A stretch of 64,000 nucleotides of DNA from Anaeramoeba flamelloides. Taxonomy: Eukaryota; Metamonada; Anaeramoebidae. Below are positions 24,017 through 36,672 of this stretch, one piece after another. Where the stretch lies: assembly GCA_027625915.1 (NCBI GenBank), contig JANTQA010000076.1, positions 3,039,501 through 3,103,500 on the forward strand, in the 5' to 3' direction. The stretch's first letter is position 1; each line of letters starts with the position of its first letter. Under the pieces are notes generated by a model, which worked only from the letters and a program-made list of their open reading frames with translations, searched no databases and had not been told where the DNA came from. A program made the position numbers and the translations under genes.

Positions 24017-24497
24017 CAGTGATCAAAATAATGCGTGCACAAAGACTATAATTCTTGTTTTAAAAGATTATCCGTGCTTTTTTTTCTATTGTACCAAGAC
24101 AACATCCAATCTAATGGCATGTAGTATACCTAAATTCAAATCAATTTTGAAAGTAAAGATCTCGTTATTTTTAGTAAAATTTAAATTATTCATGGAAATA
24201 GTTGAAAATTTTCCATAATATTCTCAATTTTTTTTGAATTTTTTTATTTTCTTGATTGATTAAAATTTTCTTAAAAATTTTTCAATTTTTTGAGACTAAA
24301 GTTTGCAATTTGATCCTTCATTTTAGGAATTTCTTTTTAAATAATAGAACTTTAAGAAACCAATACCATGTTTTTTAGGGTTTATTATCAGTTTCTTTGA
24401 TTAGTTAATGTATAGGTTTTCTATAACAAAAAAAAACGCTTTTTATTTTGAAACACATATTAAATTTTTTTGCACGCTTTATTTTGACTACAGCAGA
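24017..24497. mobile_element. Tigger-like MITE abutting the transposon
   Basis: Directly after the TA that ends the larger transposon comes CAGTGATCAAAATAATGCGT. The right end near 24,470-24,497 reads inward as a mismatched partner (TAGTCAAAATAAAGCGTGCA). No coding capacity. A related copy lies at 57,210-57,672, with shared internal landmarks AATAATAGAACTTTAAGAAA and TTATTTTGAAACAC. A solo end lies at 48,560-48,646. Confidence 0.65.
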
Positions 24498-24509
24498 TTA
24501 ATTCTTTTA

Positions 24510-24870
24510 GGATCTTCAAGGATTCAATATTTTATTCATTTTTATTGTATTTTCAAAATAAGATTCAAAGCTCAAGGTTATTTGTTTATAAAAACAATCA
24601 GGGAATTACTAAAAGTGATATTTCTTCAAAAATAAATTTTTTGCAAAACTGTTTTTATTTTATTTTTGATCCATAAAATACAAAAAGGATCATGATCTTT
24701 TGACTCAAAATTTTATTGGAAAAATTAAATCTTTTAAAAATGATTATCCCATTTCTCTAAAGTTGACAAATGAAGTTGCGAATCGGGTTTAATTGTATCC
24801 TTATGAAAATAATTACTCTATTACCTTTGGGAAAAAAAATAAACAAGAGATACTAATCCCTTAATTATTA
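24510..24870 (-). repeat. Dispersed repeat ending in AATCCCTTAA, copy 1
   Basis: Reverse complement of 42,345-42,715. Shared blocks include AAGGATTCAATATTTTATTC, CAAGGTTATTTGTT, TGATCTTTTGACT, TTACCTTTGGGAAAAAAA and ACTAATCCCTTAA. A partial third copy is at 51,780-51,870. No gene. Confidence 0.65.
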
Positions 24871-25620
24871 ATTTCCTTCTTTCAAAATTGGGAACTTTGA
24901 TGATTTTTTTTAAATTCTTGTGTTGTGTTTCTTTTGGAAAAATAAATGAATATTTTGATCTTTTTATTATGAAATTAACAGTAAATCGAATTATTATCAA
25001 GTATCAATAAATGATAATTAATGATTTTGAATCTTTAAATAGATTTACAAGAATTAGGTTTATCAAAAAATATTTGTAAACTATAATTGCTTTTCAAGAA
25101 AAATGCAAATAACATATTTAAAAAGATTCAATGATGAATTTTTGAGGTTTCTTAACGATCCATTGGTTAGAATTTTTTGAACTGAAGAATCTTCTTTTAA
25201 AAAATCAAATAGCTTTTTAAAAAAGATAGTCGTATTTTAATTTCTTTATTTTCTAATTTATATTCGTTAAATATTTCATTGGATTTACTTGAGAAAAATT
25301 ATCTATCAAGAAAAAAGAGCAACGTGGGCTGTAGAGATAATACTAAACAAAAAGCTGTTACCACAAAATCAAAACATATTCGTTAATCATTAAAAGAGAA
25401 GTAAAGATTTCTTCAAGTTTTTCAATTTGGTCGTATTCAAATTATCGAATAATTCAAGTTACAGAGTGCTATATTTTCCTTTCAAAAAATTCTAATATTA
25501 AAATGTACGTTACTTTTCAGAAATTTAATTAAAAACTCTTTAAAACACAAAATGGAACATTTAAAATCATTTATTTTTTTAAAATACTCAAATCTCTTCA
25601 ATAAAAACAATTACCATCAA
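24871..25620. other. Upstream region of the linker histone gene
   Basis: AT-rich, no gene seen. It should contain the histone promoter, though no specific element can be named. Confidence 0.4.
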
Positions 25621-26292
25621 ATGAGTTCATCTGAATCAAGCTCCAACAATTCCTCTTCAAGCAGTGAAGTTCAACAAAAAAAAAGAAGAAAAAGAAGATC
25701 AAAAAAAAAAGTTGTCAAAAACCCAAGTTTTAAAGTCATGATCTATAAGGCACTTTGCACAACCAGAAGTAAAAAAGGTTTGTCCAGAGTCAGAATTGCC
25801 AATTATCTCCAAGAAAACTGGGAACTTTCTAAGGTTTGGAGACACCATTTCAACAAAACTCTTGCACAATTAGTCGAAGACGAATGTGTCTATCAAACTA
25901 AACAACACTTTGTTTTAGACGAAGACGAAAGAGACGACTTCAAAGGAAAAAAAACAAGAAAAACTAAAAAAAAGAATACTAAAAAAAAAAAAGGAAAAGG
26001 AAAAGGAAAAAAAAAAGGTAAAGGTAAAAAAAAATCAAAGAAAAAAGAAACCACAAGTGAAGAAAGTGAAGAAAGTGAAAAAGAAGAAAGTGAAGAAAGT
26101 GAAAAAGAAGAAAGTGAAAAAGAAGAAAGCGAAAAAGAAGAAAGTGACGAAGAAAGCGAAAAAGAAAAAAACAAGAAAAAAAAAGGAAAAGGAAAAGGAA
26201 AGGGAAAAGGAAAGGGAAAAGGAAAGGGAAAAGACAAAAGAAAAGGAAAGGGGAAGGGAAAAGGAAAGGGAAAAGGTAAAAAAAAAAATTAA
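25621..26292 (+). CDS. Linker histone H1/H5-like protein
   Basis: A 223-residue protein. The ATG at 25621 is preferred over one 23 codons upstream because it opens directly into the Ser-rich N-tail (MSSSESSSNNSSSSS), and the upstream extension is AT-rich and non-descript. A winged-helix H15 domain spans about 34-100: NPSFKVMIYKAL, then SKKGLSRVRIANYL, then FNKTLAQLVEDECVYQ and HFVLDE. The C-tail is long: Lys-rich, then alternating Glu/Ser/Lys blocks (about 140-185), then a pure KGKGKG run to the end. Linker histones bind nucleosomes at the DNA entry/exit site and compact chromatin. The acidic EESEKE block inside the basic tail is atypical and could be a phosphorylation-tunable segment; that is inference. 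No intron is seen. Confidence 0.88.
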   Translation: MSSSESSSNNSSSSSEVQQKKRRKRRSKKKVVKNPSFKVMIYKALCTTRSKKGLSRVRIANYLQENWELSKVWRHHFNKTLAQLVEDECVYQTKQHFVLDEDERDDFKGKKTRKTKKKNTKKKKGKGKGKKKGKGKKKSKKKETTSEESEESEKEESEESEKEESEKEESEKEESDEESEKEKNKKKKGKGKGKGKGKGKGKGKDKRKGKGKGKGKGKGKKKN

Positions 26293-26600
26293 ATTGAAAA
26301 ATCGAAAAAACAAATATAAGGAGAGAATAATAATCTTTCCTTTATTTTAAACATAACTTCCGACAATAATTCAAAGAATTTTATTTTTTGAAATAATTTT
26401 TCACCAATAAAAACTTTAAAAGATCTTTCATTTGGAATCATTTTGTGTTTACTTTACTTCTGTTTCTTTTTTGACAATTATTCCAACAATTTTTGAATGA
26501 AGACTGAGAATTAGATCAATGTCTCTTATTTAACAGCTTAATATCTCAAAAAAAATATATCTTGACTTATTTTGAAATAAAAAAATTTAACGGTTAGATC
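26293..26600. other. 3' flank of the histone gene
   Basis: AT-rich. No stem-loop of the replication-histone type was recognised and no gene is seen. Confidence 0.4.
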
Positions 26601-26793
26601 AATTCTTAAGGGACTTATCTCTATTAAATTTGTTTACCTAAATTTTTCAGAGATTGAGAAAATTTTTTGCCAATTACTTTGATTTGAAAGCCCGGTTTAT
26701 TTTCAATATTAAACATATTTCGAGATAAGAAATACTTATTTAGAAATTGGTCAAAAAAAAAATTTTAGAGACTAGTCCCTTAAAAAAGAATTG
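26601..26793. mobile_element. MITE with TTAAGGGACT-type inverted ends, best copy
   Basis: The left end, AATTCTTAAGGGACTTATCT, is mirrored by the right end, which reads inward as CAATTCTTTTTTAAGGGACT. About 190 bp, no coding capacity. The copy at 7,612-7,795 shares the interior. TTAAGGGACT-like ends also occur alone at about 18,563, 42,350, 51,863 and 56,047. Confidence 0.65.
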
Positions 26794-26879
26794 TTGGAAA
26801 TGGAAAAAAAATTTTCCTATTTTTATTCCAAATAACAATCAAAAACCAATAAACAGTTGAAGTACCTTCAATCACAAAA

Positions 26880-27130
26880 AATCAACATTGATAAATGACA
26901 ATATTTGTCAAAAAAATTGCCAAAGATCGACAACACTCAAATCAAGATCTTTTTAATGTTTTATAAGAACTTTGTTAAGGTTCGAAGTGTCGCTCTTTGG
27001 CGCTTTTTGAGATCTCGGTGAGATTTTTTTTTCATTTTTTTCATTTTTCAAATGAGTTATTTTTATTATCATGAATCTTACAAAATCCCAAATTTGCCAA
27101 ATATAGAAAAGTTACAAAATAAACACAAAT
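26880..27130 (+). repeat. Dispersed repeat, copy 2 (partner at 2,240-2,480)
   Basis: Contains CTCTTTGGCGCTTTTTGAGA and TCTCGGTGAGA, which matches the minus strand around 2,320-2,360, and continues through ATGAGTTATTTTTATTATC. Confidence 0.5.
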
Positions 27131-27670
27131 TAGCTTTAATTGAATTAAATTCAAATACATTATCAAAAATTACAATTCCAAAAGTGTTTTTTTTTGATTT
27201 TTTTCACCGACACTCAATTCCTTTTTATTGAGAAGAAGAGTTTTAAAAGAAAATGATCAAGTGGTTACTTGTTAGTATTGGGACACTGAAATACAACAGT
27301 ATGAAAAACTTGAAAAAAAAAAAAAAAGAAAAATCAAAGGCAAAAATACCAAGTTATTAAAAAGGTTTAAAAGTAAACCAGATCATAAAGAAAAAAGATT
27401 ATTCTAACATTTAAACAAATTTCTCTCCAAATGAAGATTTATATTCAATTATCGACCGATCTCCCATTATTACACAAAATAATAAAGGATATAATTTTAA
27501 CCATAAGCATCACGGTTGCGATTTTGAGTGTTCTTAATAAAAAATTGATATTGTTTATTATTATTATTATTATTTATTAAAACTTTTAATCCATTTTTTC
27601 TTATTCCTTGCTAATTTGTCTATTTTTTATAAATTTTTATTTTCCTTTTCTAACTAAAAAAATATACACA
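27131..27670. other. AT-rich noncoding stretch
   Basis: No gene seen. Confidence 0.4.
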
Positions 27671-27684
27671 ATTTCACAAATTAT

Positions 27685-28290
27685 GACTCACCTGAAATAA
27701 TAAATTTATAATTATATATATCCTTTAGTATCCAAGAACAACAAACTATTAAATCTGACATGTAATTCACTTTTAAATCATTCTAATCTTATAAAAAAAT
27801 CTGATATTTTAAAAATTAAAAATAAATAAAACCAAAAACTAAAAAAAAATTAGTCAAAATTTTTAAAACAAGCAATACAGATTTTTTATTACTGTAACTT
27901 CACTAAAAAAAAGTTAACAACAAGATTTTTATTAAGAATTAAATTCATTTTAAAAGACATTACTTCATCTCAATTTTCTTAGTGATTATTTATCTTTTCT
28001 AAGATTTTTTTTTTTTCGAGATGATCTTTTGGAAAAAAAAAATGAAAAAAAAAGAAAAATAAAACAAAAGAAAACACAACAATTAGACAAGTAAAGAAAA
28101 AAGAAAAAGAAAACGAAAAACAAAAACAAAAGAAAAACAAAGAAAAAAAAAAAATAAAAGAAAAAACAAAAATTTGCAAAATCAGAAAAAATGATTCTGA
28201 TCCAAAAATTTGAAAATATTTTGATGATAAAAATACTAGATTAAACACTCAAAACAACTTCCATTAACATTATAAAGTGAGTCAAAATTT
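27685..28290 (-). repeat. About 550-bp dispersed element with GTGAGTCA ends, copy 1
   Basis: One end reads ATGACTCACCTGAAAT at about 27,683 and the other reads TATAAAGTGAGTCAAAATTT at about 28,271, so the ends carry an inverted TGACTCAC. Read on the minus strand the landmark GTTAATGGAAGTTGTTTTGA recurs in the copies at 37,160, 50,625-51,150 and 58,960. The A/G-rich interior gives only simple-repeat open frames. Confidence 0.65.
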
Positions 28291-29496
28291 TTGGAATCTA
28301 GTTTAATTTAGATGTACTACCCCATGGATAATCTAATAGTCTATCATTTTAAACTTAATATTCTTTTTAGAAATTTAGATCAAAATGACATTTAGAGTTC
28401 AATTTAATCTTCTTCAATCATAATAATAATAATGAAACAAACTTTTCTTTTAAAAAAATCGTAATGTACCTAATAAGAAATATTTCTATTTGATAAATGT
28501 TCATGAAATAATTTAAAAAAAAATATAAATTCAATAAAAAAATAATTACAAAAAATATAGTTTTCATATATATAATAAAATATTATTTGATTTTATGAAT
28601 AATAAAAAAATTCAAACAGTTTTAAAAAATAAAATATTATTTTTTATCATTATTTTAAATCATAATTATTTAATAATATTGGATATAAAAAAAAACAAAA
28701 CAATTCAAATCATTTTTTTAAGTTATTAATTAAAAAATTTATAAAGAATAAAAGTAATTTTTTTTTTCAACTATATACATTCTTAAATTAAATAATATAA
28801 GGAATTAAAAAAATTAATTCAAACATAAAAAGAATTTGTTTTTATACTCAAAAAATAATATAAAATCACAATATGATAAAAAAAAATTGAAAAAAATTTA
28901 TTAATTTACAAAACTTTTTTTTTTAAAATTCAATTCAATTATAAAAAACAATCCAAAGACCAAAATCCAATTTATTTCAATTTATTAGTTTTTTTCAAGG
29001 AAATTTTCATCAACTTCCTTATAAAATACTGTGGGTTTTTAAAAATTTTTAAAAGAATTTTTCTGGTCTTTGAAAGTATAAACTTTTTTACATTTGAGGA
29101 AAAATTTGAGCAACTTTAAAAAAATTTCCTTTAAATTGTAAAATGTTATCTTTTTTGTTAAAGATTTTTTTTACCATTTTTTACATTTTTTATAATTGAA
29201 AAACAATCCATGTTTTGGAAATTTGAAAAATTATATTAGAATATGGGAAGTTTAAGTCTTCCAAGGATCTGAAGACAAAAAAAAAAAAAACTTTTTTAAA
29301 ATTCTTGAAAGTTGATATTATAGATGACATAATTCTTTAATTAAACAAATAAAACAAAAATGATAGTTTTTGATTTTTTAATATTAATGTTTTAAATTTC
29401 TTTGGGTTATAAATTTAGTTAAACATCAAATTTTCAATTCTGGAATTTAAATTTCTTTTGAGTTTTTAATCGATCTTATGGATATATATAGTTGTA

Positions 29497-29578
<82 letters not shown>

Positions 29579-31380
29579 CTGTTAAAGTCAAATGAGCTAA
29601 ACATTTTTTTCTAATATCAAATATTTTTTATTATAAATGGACTTTGAAGATTAAATAATATATATTTAGAAAAATAAACATCAAAGAATATTTGATATCG
29701 ATTTTAAAGTAAAACCAATTATTCAATATATTTTCTTAAAAATAGAAAAACCCAAATTCTTGAAACTCAAATATTCGAGAAAAACAATAATATTCTTTTT
29801 AATCTTCAATTCAAGATCAAAATAAAATTTCAATAGAAATCAAAAAAATTTCTCTAAAATCATTTTTTGCTTTTATCATTAACCTTAGAATAACACATTT
29901 TTACCAAGTAACTTGAGATCTTGTAATAAAAAAAAATTTTACAAATGAATTAACTTTTCGAAAAAAAAAAATTGAAAAAAAGAAAAGTAAAAATGTGAAA
30001 AAATGATTTCAATTTTGGAATTTCAGAAATAAAACATTTTCTTCTAATGGACTATCAAAACCTTTAAACATATGTAATTTACTCACCACAAAGTGGACTT
30101 TCCTCAACTGGAAATGGTTTATATTTATGATGTAAAAAGAACAGAAAATAACTGGAGAACACATATTACTATAGATTTCTTTGGAAATTTCTATTAATAA
30201 AAGGAAAATATCAAAATAAAGAGGGCCTCCACCCCAATTCCGGTTTTTATGATTATCTGAGTAGGTATGTTTGAGAAATTGTACGAAATTCATTCAAAAA
30301 ATTATTGATAAATATACTCTCAATTAGATCTTCCTTCAAACTATAAGCCAAATTTCAAAATTAGGGGCAAACTTTTTTTTATTATTTTTTTCTTTTATCA
30401 TTTGTATTTCAAAAAATACAATGATTATACAACATTTTTATTTATTAATCTATATTGGTTATTTTCGGTAAAAAATTTACTAAAATACCTTATTATTCAA
30501 AAAAAAATCAAAATTAAACGAATTTTTTTCTGATGAAAAATCTGCCGCTATTTTTGAAATTAAGCTTAAATTAATTTTAAACTTTACAGAACTGTTTTTG
30601 AAAAAAAATTTAAATAAATTATACTTGTCAAATTTCTGGATTATCTTTTCATTTTTCTTTCAAAAAGAGAAAATATAATCTTAATTTTTTAATTTTCTTC
30701 ATTGTTTAAAAAAAAATAATTAAAAATTTATTTTTCTCTTCAAAATGCAACATGTTTTCGATAAGTTTGGTATAGGCTTTTTTTTTTTTGGTATTTTTTT
30801 ATGTGTATAAAATTCTAATATTGAAAAACAAATGAATTAACCTGGAGAGATTAATTTGAAAATTTAAATTTTATTGAGAGATTAAATTTTAAAATAATTT
30901 TTATTATTCGACTTATTAGTTATGGTTTTGAATTTGAATTATTAAAAAGTTTTATAAATTTACAATCTAAATTGCACAAAAAAAATATAATTCTTGTTTT
31001 ATTTCTTTTGCTATCTCTGCACAGTTAAAAATTATAAAATAATATTAGGAATATCAGTAATCAAATTGATTGTTCAAAACAAGTACTTTTGATTTTAAAT
31101 CAAATCTTAGATTTGAAAGATAAATAAGATAAAAATTTTCATTTTCCATTTTCCCTTTTTTGACTCTAATCCCGGAAAGAAATATTATGAAATTTGTGGA
31201 CTTTTTTTATTTGTTGGTTACTTTAGAATTTATTTTTATGTGTGTCTAAATCAGGGCAAAGTAAGAAACTTTTACAAAATTCAGATTTGAAGAAAACAAA
31301 AATAGATAATCAGTTAAAATTTTTCGGTAATTAAAATTTCTATTATAAATAGTACAGTTTTTAAAATTGAGTTGAAAAGA
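28291..31380. other. Long AT-rich noncoding stretch
   Basis: No convincing gene over 3 kb. A minus-strand open frame at 30,009-30,293 (94 codons, containing NRNWGGGPLYFDIF) has slightly less biased composition, but no family is recognised and I would not call it. Confidence 0.4.
29497..29574. repeat. Compound (CA)n-(TA)n microsatellite
   Basis: A run of CA dinucleotides is followed directly by a run of TA dinucleotides. It is a mutable simple repeat and useful as a length marker. Confidence 0.95.
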
Positions 31381-31510
31381 AGATTATTTCACTTTAGTAA
31401 AGAAATTGATTACAAAATCAAATACTGTCTCACAAAAAACTTTTTGCAGTCACCTTCTGTTTGATGGCAAAACTAAAACCCAAAAAAGCAGTATTCACTC
31501 TTTTTGGAAA

Positions 31511-31627
31511 ATGAATCAAATAGTCCCTAAAAGTCCACAAAAAATGTTTATAAAATGTTCTTCGAATCAAGCAGTGGTAATTATAAAACCTAGAGAAATT
31601 TCAAACTCTTTAGGAAATAATAAATGA
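31511..31627 (+). CDS. Doubtful small open frame upstream of the nucleoporin gene
   Basis: From the ATG at 31511 it reads MNQIVPKSPQKMFIKCSSNQ and ends at 31627, 38 codons, with an open extension upstream to about 31,406. The codon content looks slightly protein-like, and it lies about 95 bases before the nucleoporin start. It could be a short upstream gene, a 5' leader frame or chance. Confidence 0.2.
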   Translation: MNQIVPKSPQKMFIKCSSNQAVVIIKPREISNSLGNNK

Positions 31628-31721
31628 AGTGGTAACCTCAAAGAAAAAAAAAATATTAACAAATTTATCTAAAAATAATTAACGAATATTCATTTTTTTT
31701 ACAAAGTGCTTGATTTTCAAA

Positions 31722-34353
31722 ATGGATTTAAAAGTTTTTCAGCTTGCAAAGAATGAAGTTGAGAAAATTTTAAAACAAGACTATTTTGATGTGTCTTCAA
31801 TTCCATTAAATTGTACCCAACCTCAAGACAAGAAAAAAAAACAAAAAATAAAAATTTTAAATACTGCTTATCATCCACTCAATTCCATAGGATATTCTGA
31901 AACCCCAATCCGGCTTCTTTTTAAAAAAAGAACCGTTCCACTCCCTAAGCCCTTTATTGATGAGTTGTCAAGTAACAGGATCTCTTTCTTTCTTCCTTTG
32001 CAAGAAAATAACTTTTTTTTAACTAATTTTGCTTTAAATTGTAATCACAAAACATAATTTTTTTTTTTTTTAATTTTCACAGATCCAAATATAAATTATC
32101 AAATGGGCCTTTTTACGGAACTTGAACATTGCTGGATAATAATTGAAAAAACTCTTCTTTTATGGGACTATGTTAAAGGGTTTGTCTTAGTTTTTCTTTT
32201 TATCGAATGAAACAAAAAACAAAAAACAAAAAACCAAACAACTAACAACAAAAATAAAACAAACAACCTTTCTTTATTACGGTTACTTTACTAACTCAAA
32301 AAACAACCAACCCAAAAAACAACCAACCCAAAAAACAAAAATAAAAAAAAACAAAAAAACAACAAAAAAAAACAATAGGAATTTTGTCATCTATGACGAC
32401 TTGCCAAGTCGAATTATTTCAATTGCACTTACCAAACCAGGTGCACATTACGAAACAGAAAAGGAAATCTCGCACTTCTTGGTCTTAGCAACAACGAGAA
32501 ATATCTATGCGTTAGGGGTTGTCAAGGAAGAAAAAAGGAAATCACTCTCTTTATTAGAGTTGGGCTTGAGTTTGAAAAAAGTTGAAAATAAAATCCAAAA
32601 AGTCTTTTGCTCTGATGAGGGAAGGATCTTTATCATTTGTGCTGGTGGCTTTTTATATGAAATGTCATACCAAGCAAAAAATGGATGGTTTACTCGGAAG
32701 TGTAGTTTACAACAGTTGTCAATTTCAGGATCGATAATTTCCACCTTTTACAATACAATGTTTTCAGGGAATCCTAATGAAATCGTCAATTATGCAATAG
32801 ACAACGAAAGGAAATTAATATATCTACTGAGGGACGACAATTCAATTGAAATGCTCGACATTTCGACTGATTTTAAATTAATAGCAAGAAACACAACTTT
32901 AAATAAACACTTAAGCACTTTGAATAAATATTATTTCCAACTCGAAAATAAGAAAAATGAAAAATTGTCAAAAAAACAAAAAAACCAAACGAGCAATAGC
33001 AATGAAAAAAAGTATCTTTCCAGAAAATTGGTTTCTTTATCAATTGTTTCAAAAAGTTTATCTTTTTCATATAATGAAATGATCCAATTGGTAGCAGTGA
33101 CAAATTTAGGAGATCGATTTTTTTTCAATATTACTTCAAATAATAATAATAATAATAACAATAATGAGAATACCGATTCCAATTACAATAATAATATTCA
33201 AATAAATAAATTAGAATTAATTTTAATCAAGCCAACATTTCAAGAATTTAGATTGATTGATTTAAATAAGATTGAAAATCAAAATTTAACCACTTTCAAA
33301 ACATTTACTTCTGGGCCAGATTTATTCACATTCACTTTGTCAAAAAATAAACAAAGTAATACCGTTTTGGTAACAAGTATGCCAAAAATAACCGAAAATG
33401 ACTATTCGAATTTGTTTGATGAAGAATTTTGTAAATTGTCTCTCAAAGGAAAAATTTTTGCCTTTGAGGAGCTTTACCAAAATCCTGATCAATATCAATT
33501 AAGCCATTTAAAAGAATATAATGAACCATCTTTGATTAGAAACGAAAAGATATCTCAATACCACACAAGTTATAGAACGTTTTTATGCCTGACAAATAGA
33601 GGCTTACATACTATTAATAAATTTAGGCCAATAGATATTATACAAAAATCCATTTTAAATTCGATGGGTAAAATAAATGACCTGCAAATTAAAAAATGTA
33701 TTTCAGATTTTGGCTTTGAAGAAACTCTTTCCTTATGCTTACATCTTTTTAATTCAATTGAAGATACCGAACAAGCTCAATTGTTCGCAAGGGTGTTTTT
33801 TTTATTTCCTAAAAATAAATTTCATTTGATTCATAACATTAGAAAAAGGTCTCTTTCCCTTTTCCGTTGGTTTGCTAGATTTATAACAATTTATTGGAAC
33901 AAACCAATATTTCAAATTGAATCTGAAATTATAGCAAAAAAAAAAAATCCTCTTTTAAATTTGTCTTTAATTAATAATTTTTTCCAGAAAAAAAATAAAG
34001 ATGAAAATGGAGGCAAGAAACATGACGATTCCGATGATGATGATGGCGATGGAATTGAGAATGAGGATAATGAAGAAAATGAAAATGAATTTATCTTGAA
34101 AAATTGTCAACTTTTTATTTCATTTATTGAATTAAATAAAATAATTAATATATTTCAAACCATGAAAGATTTATTAAAAAATAATAGCATGTATTTTTCT
34201 TTAGAAAATTCTTGGAACGATCAAGAAAATTCTACTCAAGATGATGAGGAAATAATTTCTTCTTCATATTCTTCTTCTATTTCTTATTCCGAAGAAGAAG
34301 AGGAGGAGGAGAAGGAGGGGGGAGAAGATGAAGAGAGTGAAGAAAGACTTGTA

Positions 34354-34387
<34 letters not shown>

Positions 34388-35460
34388 GTGATGGTGAATT
34401 AGATGATGATAGTGATGATGGCAATGATAAACAAGATGAAAATAAAAAAAATTCAAAAGATAAATGTGATAATAAAAATGAAATGAAAAATATGATAAAG
34501 AAAAAACAAGCAATTATTGAACCAGAAATTGAAATAGAAATTGAACCAGAATCAGAATCTGAAACAAACATTGGATCAAATAAAAACAAAATAAAATCTA
34601 AATCAAATCAGAAATCTAAATTAAATAATAAAAATAAATCAAAATCTGAATTGGAAATCGAATCAGAAATCGAACCAGAACCAGAACCAGAATCAGAATC
34701 AGAACCGGAATTAGAATTTGAATTAAAACAGCAAAGCGAATCAAATAATGGGATATCTTCAGACTTGGACGAAGAATTGAGTTCTGAAGAAGAGGAATTT
34801 GAAGAAGCATATCTTTGCTTTTTTGATTTTTTCAATAGAATATTTGATTTTTTTCATTTAATAAAAATAATTTATGAAATGTTACATAACAAGCAAAACA
34901 AAAATAAAACCAAAAACGAAACCGAAAATAATAATAAATTACTAAAACAAATATTAATGCCAATTTTTAAAAGATATCAAAATTTAGGAGAATTAAAATT
35001 AAAGGATTATTGTTGTACAAACTTAGGAATTGAAATAACCCAAGAATTAATTTTAGAAATTTTAGAAATTGAAAAAAAAAATTACAAAAGTGTTTGCAAG
35101 TCTTTAAGAAATAATTGCCCAACATTTTTTTCAGAAACTGAAAAAGATCATTTTGAAGCATTTTTATTATTAGAGTCAGCTAGAAATAGAAAAGATTTTG
35201 AAAAGGTATATAATCTTTTTGTTTCAATTTTAGATCAGATTGATTTTGAAAAAGTGTGCCAAAAATTTATCAAAAACGGATACCCAGACTTGGCAATTAA
35301 TTTGATAATTGAAAATTTAAAAGAAATTGAAAAGGAAGAAAAAAAATTCCTTAGATTTAATGATAACGACATTCTTAATAATAATAACAATAACCAAAAA
35401 ATGGTAATGTATCATTTGATTTCACAATATTTTCCAAATAATTTTTTGCCCACTATAATG

Positions 35461-35494
<34 letters not shown>

Positions 35495-36672
35495 GAAATG
35501 TGGACGATGATGATAATGAAAATTTGGTTGTATATAAAAATGGAAATGATGAGTTAACCGATTATCAACAAGAAACCTTAGATAAGATCGTTGATTTATA
35601 CAATCTTGAATTAAATGAAAAATTAATTGGATGGCTGAAATCTGTCAATCAATTGAAACTTTTAATCTATTTGGAGTCGATCAACATTGAAAAATTTTTA
35701 GTTGAATTTGCCCATGAATATTTATGGAGATTATATAAATATCGAGAAAACTACGATCTTGCGGCATTGTCCTTATCAAGATTAGCAGAACAAAATCTGT
35801 CAAAGTTATCAATCAAATTAAGAATCAAATATATGGAGAAGGCCATCCTGTTTTTAAATAAAATTGAAAATCCAAATCCAAATGAGAATGTAAACAACCA
35901 TCACCAACAACTACTCAAAGACCTATGTTTAAAATTGCCCATTCTAAGAGTGCAACAACAAGTATTAACCACCATTGAGGGCTCCAAATCTAAAATGGAT
36001 GAGATTCAAACAAATAACAAAAAATTGCTATACAAATTGAAATATCAAATATTGTCACTGAAGGAATTATATGAATCGTATGTGTTTGAATACGAAATTT
36101 GGGATTCCTGTTTAGACGTTTTAGATTTATTACAAACCGATCGCAAAGACTTAATACAATCGATCTGGAAAAACATCATACAGGAAGAGGTCAACAACGA
36201 CCAAACCGACAACCAGCAATTGAAAAATCGCATTCTGTGGCTTGGGAAAAGGTTCTATCCAAAAATCCTGTTCCCCGTTGAAAAAATAATTAACTTTCTT
36301 GAATACACGAACGCCATTTTATATCACCAACCACATTTTGTTCCCAATCTAATGGCCGAAATCGGTGTGCCCTTTGACCGGATTTTTAAAGTCTACAACA
36401 AAATCCATCAAGCCGATTCGGAAAAAAAATGTTTATTAATCAAAATTATTATTCATTTAATTTCAATATGGATAAACCATATAGAGCATTTCGAAGACCA
36501 AGAACAATTACAAAAATTGTTTATTTTAAGCCCTGATGAAAAATTAGCTTATTTTGAAAATGATCTCCCCACTTTGGATAACGAACAAAGAAACGAATTG
36601 GTTAATATAATAAATATACAACAAAATAGACTTAAATTACTTTTTGAAAAGCAAATTAAACAAAATAATTAA
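31722..36672 (+). CDS. NUP155: Nup155/Nup170-type inner-ring nucleoporin, three exons
   Basis: Exons are 31,722-32,040, 32,083-32,179 and 32,379-36,672 (introns of 42 and 199 nt, GTAATC..CACAG and GTTTGT..CAATAG), with phases matching; the product is 1,569 residues. The N-terminal region matches the non-repetitive nucleoporin family: MGLFTELEHCW, TLLLWDY, SIALTKPGAHYE, FLVLATTRNIYALGV, and GRIFIICAGGFLYEM followed by KNGWFTRKC. This is the beta-propeller; the C-terminal half is a helical solenoid (LRIKYMEKAILFLNKI, LGKRFYP and similar). The protein anchors the nuclear-pore inner ring to membrane and to Nup35/Nup93. Odd feature: a stretch of about 260 residues (roughly 685-947) holds long Asp/Glu/Ser runs between folded segments, and short Asn runs occur elsewhere (around 33,140 and 35,460). 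It is somewhat longer than human NUP155 (about 1,390). Splicing is inferred from family matches and phase. Confidence 0.88.

Noticed and set aside
25893-26350. Open frames on the opposite strand and another frame of the histone tail
   Set aside because: They are products of the simple AAG/GGAAAA repeats that encode the Lys/Gly/Glu tail.
29497-29574. CA/TA run as a telomere-like or regulatory repeat
   Set aside because: It is a plain dinucleotide microsatellite with no telomeric unit.
30009-30293. Minus-strand 94-codon frame containing NRNWGGGPLYFDIF
   Set aside because: No family, no neighbouring exon and no supporting signal; single short frames of this size are expected by chance.
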